Part shown: positions 60,237-64,000 of the stretch, piece after piece
How positions within the stretch are numbered: position 1 is the first letter of the stretch
Layout of the letters: each line of letters begins with the position of its first letter
Assembly (NCBI RefSeq): GCF_030269925.1
Contig: NC_085112.1
Coordinates: forward strand, 6,511,501-6,575,500
Length of the DNA: 64,000 bases
Source: Bombyx mori
Taxonomy: Eukaryota > Arthropoda > Insecta > Lepidoptera > Bombycidae
Reading direction: 5' to 3'
Made by a program: the position numbers and the translations under genes
Notes under the pieces: generated by a model
The model's input: the letters and a program-made list of their open reading frames with translations, nothing else
Database searches by the model: none
What the model was told of the DNA's origin: nothing

Positions 60237-61149
60237 ACGACGACTTCAAAATTATTATCCGCTCTCATCATACGCTTCCTTCGAAACCGAATTCACCCGA
60301 AAATAACTATTCGTTCGTATTATTGCAGTGTTGGCATCCCTGCCGAGGGGTGGTCCACCAGATTCGATTTGCCTAATAGCGGGCGGGAGGGAGGGCTCAC
60401 TCAATTACGTAGAGTGAACCGAGGTGTCCCAAACGCTACGTACATAATTAGATTACACGATAAACGGTGACAAATGCCGTCTATTCGTCTCACATACCAA
60501 ATACCAAACCTTTTTTAGTCAGCCCTAACCAAAATGTCTAGACGTTGTCTAATTGTATGTGTTATGTAAATAGTCAATTTCGTTTCATTTCTTGCTTATC
60601 TCAGTTTCTGGGTAATTTTTATGCGTTTAAATCCAATGTAGCCGCAACATACATCTTTAATCTCATCATATATTATTTAGGTTTTTATATTTAATGCAAC
60701 ACTAATGTCACTGATTCAACTGTTTTCATAATACCTAAGTATAAAAATTATTTTGGCCCTTTCTTCGATTACTTTTAAAGATTGGGTCCGAATTACGAAC
60801 ACTTGAAAATCTTATTACTCTCATGTTTGTTTTCGCGGGGTCATTCACTTTACCGTCATCAAAATCTGGAATATTATCACAAAAGTTCAAACATAAAAAT
60901 TTAAATTGGCCACTGTGTGGTTTTGGGTTGCAATTACCGGTACTTGGTTTTTTTTTAGAAACGTTTATTCGAAGTATTAAATCCGGTCCCATAATGAGAG
61001 GTGAGAACGTAAGAAAGTATTTACTTCTTATCTTTATTGGAAATATCGGAATTACGAAATGATTCGAACGTTCTGAGACGGTGGGTTGGAATTGAATTTT
61101 CCACTTATATTTAGAACAAATTTAGAAGAAAAATATTTTTGGTTCTTGA
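60237..61149. other. No identifiable gene; GC-richer block
   Basis: 60260-60480 is GC-richer, with an 82-codon plus frame that begins inside the SINE and is therefore not a gene as read. Nothing else was recognised. Confidence 0.35.
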
Positions 61150-61191
61150 ATATAGGTAATATAGGTATTTACATACCTATATTACCTATAT
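61150..61191. repeat. Perfect 42-bp palindromic hairpin
   Basis: The left arm 61150-61168 (atataggtaatataggtat) and right arm 61173-61191 are exact reverse complements, with a 4-base loop, ttac. The arms themselves contain a repeated ataggtaat/ataggtat unit. It may form a cruciform. Confidence 0.95.
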
Positions 61192-61310
61192 ATTTTAGGG
61201 TAGACTGTGGCCTGCTACAGCAATGTTAGCATATCAACATGAACTTATCATATAATGGCCAACTGGACCTTATTAATGAATCATCGATACTTAAAATGTA
61301 CTAAACAACT

Positions 61311-61555
61311 TTTTTTTTTTATTGCTTAGGTGGATGGACGAGCTCACAGCCCACCTGGTGTTAAGTGGTTACTGGAACCCATAGAAATCTACAACGTAAA
61401 TGCGCCACCCACCTAGAGATATAAGTTCTAAGGTCTCAGTATAGTTACAACGGCTACCCCACCCTTCGAACCGAAACGCATTACTGCTTCACGGCGGAAA
61501 TAGGCGGGGTGGTGGTACCTACCCGTGCGGACTCCCAAGAGGTCCTACCACCAGT
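61311..61555 (-). mobile_element. Bm1-type SINE, 5'-truncated
   Basis: Minus-strand copy with a T-run then attgcttaggtggatgg, ending at ccaccagtg. Close to consensus. Confidence 0.92.
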
Positions 61556-62094
61556 GAATGGAATTAGTGTTGCAAATACGTGCACCGCAATCTGTAAGAA
61601 TCAATATCGGCGTTTAATGATGGACTCGGTCGGCTTTTTTAACACCACTTACCTATCAACAAGCTATAAAAAACGAAAAGATGATGCTATACACTTCACG
61701 AAGAAATTACTTTGCGCATAGTTTACCATGATGGGTCGCCAATCTATGTTCGCGATTTAATACCGCTCTTTTGGTTAAGTGCTTATTTACAAACAGCGAT
61801 TTTTACAGGAACAAGCAGCCCTTTATGTAAGAAATGGTTTACGTAAAATAATCGTGTTGAGAGATAACTAAGTCTTAAACTTCAAATATCAGTGTTAGTC
61901 GAAATTTAAGTCTACCTTTGTAAATAGATTTTTTTTTAATTCTTAAATCATTTTATTTAACTAGAGACGGTGCCAACATATGATGAGAGCTGCTGGGAAT
62001 AAATTGTCTAAAGGTGGTAAAGGTCTGAAAAAGAGGAGCGAAGGAGTTGAACAATGACTTTCGTATGGGATGACCATGCACGTATAAAGACCGT
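61556..62094. other. No identifiable feature
   Basis: AT-rich between the SINE and the LINE remnant; nothing supportable. Confidence 0.4.
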
Positions 62095-62534
62095 CATCAG
62101 AATATGGATCAGAGCTAACACACTAACACAACGTCTGGGTCTACGGAGGGTGTTTGGTTATATCTGTCTTGTACCGTAAGTTCGATGGGAAGTGATGTGA
62201 GGAATTGTTAGAGATGATCCCTGCAACTCATTTTTGCCATCACACCACTTGCCACCAGATCAGAGTTCGTCCCTACTGTCTGGAACCACTACGTTCATCG
62301 ATAATGCATTTCAAGAGATATTTTTTGTGACCTTCTTTCTGGAATGAATTCTCCTCCACGGTTTTTCACGACCGCTATGACATGTCCTTCTTCAAACGAG
62401 GCCTACGAAGAGTACTCAGGGGTAGGCAGAGATTCGGCTGTACTCCTGGCATTGCTGACGTCCATGAGCGACGGTAACCACTCACCATCAGGTGGACCGT
62501 ATGCTCGTCAACCTACAAAGGCAATGAAAAAATA
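62095..62534 (+). mobile_element. Decayed Jockey-like LINE 3' end
   Basis: Aligned with 2560-3021, the same landmarks appear in altered form: ctgggtctacggagggtg, ttcgatgggaagtg, a gaccgctatgacatgtcc stretch and ttcttcaaacgaggcctac. The shared tail follows (ggtaggcagagattcggc to aaggcaatgaaaaaa). Indels break the coding frame in several places, so it is older than the 2.5-kb copy. Confidence 0.8.
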
Positions 62535-63578
62535 AAATTATTTGTAAAAAAAAGATACAGATATAGGAACAGTAAGTACAAAAGAATTAAGAAAACTGAA
62601 ACTACTACCATTAGTAGTACATCACAAGTATGCATCATTTCAGTAGGATTACCGTTTTTGTGTAGTTCACTTAATTTCAAAAAAAATGTATGTCTACTAT
62701 GCGATAAATTTACTTAATATGTAAATTCCCAAAGGTTTTTCGGGGATTGCGCTCATGATATACACGTACACCGATGTGATGAAAATATTATTCTACAGGG
62801 CTATCTTTATACTTAGCTAGATAGCTAGTTTAGAAACGAATTGATAAATTTTACGGTATATTGTAAAATACGTGTGCTCCAAAGAAAGTAAGCCTATAGA
62901 AAGAACGATTATCTAATATTCCCTTTGAATACCATTGCAACAAACAAATTTCATTGGGAACAAATTTTAATTATTAGAAAGGCATGTACAAGTAAGTAGA
63001 TAGTACTTTAGTCCATATTATTACAAGACGAGACCCGAGAGGCTAACACCAAGGCACTAATTTAATAATAATGACACTCAAACACAATGTTGCTTCAAAA
63101 TCGTTGCTTTAGATATCAGAATAAAAATATATCCACGTAAACATGAAATAAACTTTAAAATTTATCGTAATTATCGAAAGCGGAGTCAGCTATGAGAACG
63201 CACAGGATTATACAATTCGACCAATGACAGCAAGTTCCACATTTAACCTGCAACGTGTCCAGTCGATGCGACACCCGGTTTCCGTGTAAATTACAACGAA
63301 AGACGTTCATTTTAAATTGGATGTTTGTTATAAAGTTGTCTTGGGTCGGTTCATTTATATGCTAATCAGAGAGGAGGCGGCATGCTCCAGAATAACCGGT
63401 AGAACTGAGGCTCGGGCGCTGGTGCATTCCGCGTCGGTTACTTTGTATGATAATTCTTTCATGTGGCTATTTACAACCGACTCAACTTATCTACATAGAG
63501 ACAAGGATATTTTAAGTTTTATACCGATTTCTAGACTAAAACTATTGTAAGCTTTTACTAAAATATTATATTACTAGC
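62535..63578. other. No identifiable gene; GC-richer block
   Basis: 63180-63470 is GC-richer and unassigned. A 77-codon plus frame there is unrecognised. Confidence 0.35.
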
Positions 63579-63860
63579 TGACCCGGCAGTCTTTGTAGTG
63601 CCTCAATCGATAAATATAGGACCTAAAAATTTGTATAAAATAAACTTAAAACAAATAAAAGGAATCCGTCCGACGGGAGACACATCAAAGGAAAAACAAA
63701 ATTATTATTTTTATTTAATTCAGAGTGCTTTCATATTTATCTACCTTTTGAACCTTCTCTGGACTTTCACAAATAATTCAAGACCAAAATTACCCAAATC
63801 GGTCCAGCAGTTTTAGCGAGACTAACGAACAGAAATTAATTTTTATATATAGGTAGGTAT
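63579..63860 (+). repeat. Interspersed repeat, actagctgacccggca type
   Basis: It starts actagctgacccggcagtct and ends with aatcggtccagcagttttag, cgagactaacgaacag and a tttttatatataggtagg end. This layout is widespread in insect genomes and resembles the 42452-42658 repeat. The parent element class is not certain. Confidence 0.6.
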
Positions 63861-64000
63861 ATAATGTGAATGAACATTTAATAACTTCTAGATAGTAGAC
63901 AAAAACGCTTTCTTGCGTAATAATCGAATAAGAAAAGTATTTTGGTTCAGAAGTCAAGATCCACTTTGTACCATCGAACTAAATAAGTAAATAGCAAATG
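63861..64000. other. No identifiable feature
   Basis: AT-rich end of the window. Confidence 0.4.

Noticed and set aside
60222..60470. 82-codon plus frame
   Set aside because: Its start lies inside a Bm1 SINE and the peptide is unrecognised.
1..64000. CRISPR array, operon, rRNA or bacterial-type features
   Set aside because: No regularly spaced repeats or bacterial signals; composition and repeats are those of an insect nuclear genome.

Overview
The window looks like lepidopteran nuclear DNA, most probably silkworm (Bombyx mori or a close relative). The evidence is indirect: strongly AT-rich DNA with almost no long open frames, many copies of a tRNA-headed SINE that matches what I know of the Bombyx Bm1 family, poly(A)-ended tails of a Jockey-like LINE, and RTE-type LINE 3' ends. 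No host protein-coding gene can be identified with confidence. The window reads as an intergenic or long-intron landscape built from transposable elements of several ages.

The one clear gene is the transposase of a complete DNA transposon at about 39.6-42.4 kb. The element is pogo-like (Tc1/mariner superfamily). It has near-perfect terminal inverted repeats, a TA target duplication, a 657-residue two-exon transposase (psq-type helix-turn-helix, DDD catalytic core, C-terminal C4HC3 PHD finger), a probable 5' UTR intron, a poly(A) signal, and about ten copies of a short motif (core GGTAAGTGTnCGCA) near both ends. Nothing in the reading frame is broken, so it may be young or still active.

Region by region. 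0-8 kb: an old Bm1 copy, a Jockey-like LINE 3' end (2.5-3.0 kb), two unnamed retroposon pieces, and a truncated RTE-like LINE with a perfect 13-bp target duplication (6.9-7.35 kb). 8-15 kb: mostly unannotated, with several GC-richer blocks. 15-18 kb: an RTE tail, a CT repeat, three co-oriented Bm1 copies and a CpG-rich block. 18-30 kb: LINE tails, a second tRNA-headed SINE family, and a small inverted-repeat DNA element that carries a Bm1 insertion (22.96-23.48 kb). 30-39 kb: more Bm1 copies, one nested inside an older LINE tail, and a second copy of the 4.9-kb repeat. 39.6-42.4 kb: the pogo-like transposon. 42.4-56.4 kb: a full-length Bm1 with recognisable A and B boxes, RTE remnants (one with a 12-bp target duplication), a CpG-rich block at 46.6-47.0 kb, and LINE tails. 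57-58.3 kb: a GC-rich zone with promoter-like and splice-donor signals on the minus strand. 59.9-64 kb: further Bm1 copies, a perfect 42-bp palindrome and a decayed Jockey-like LINE end.

Several GC-rich blocks (about 58.0, 57.3, 46.6, 19.7, 12.7 and 6.2 kb) end in good splice signals on the minus strand. They could be scattered exons of one long minus-strand gene, but this is inference and no peptide from them was recognised.
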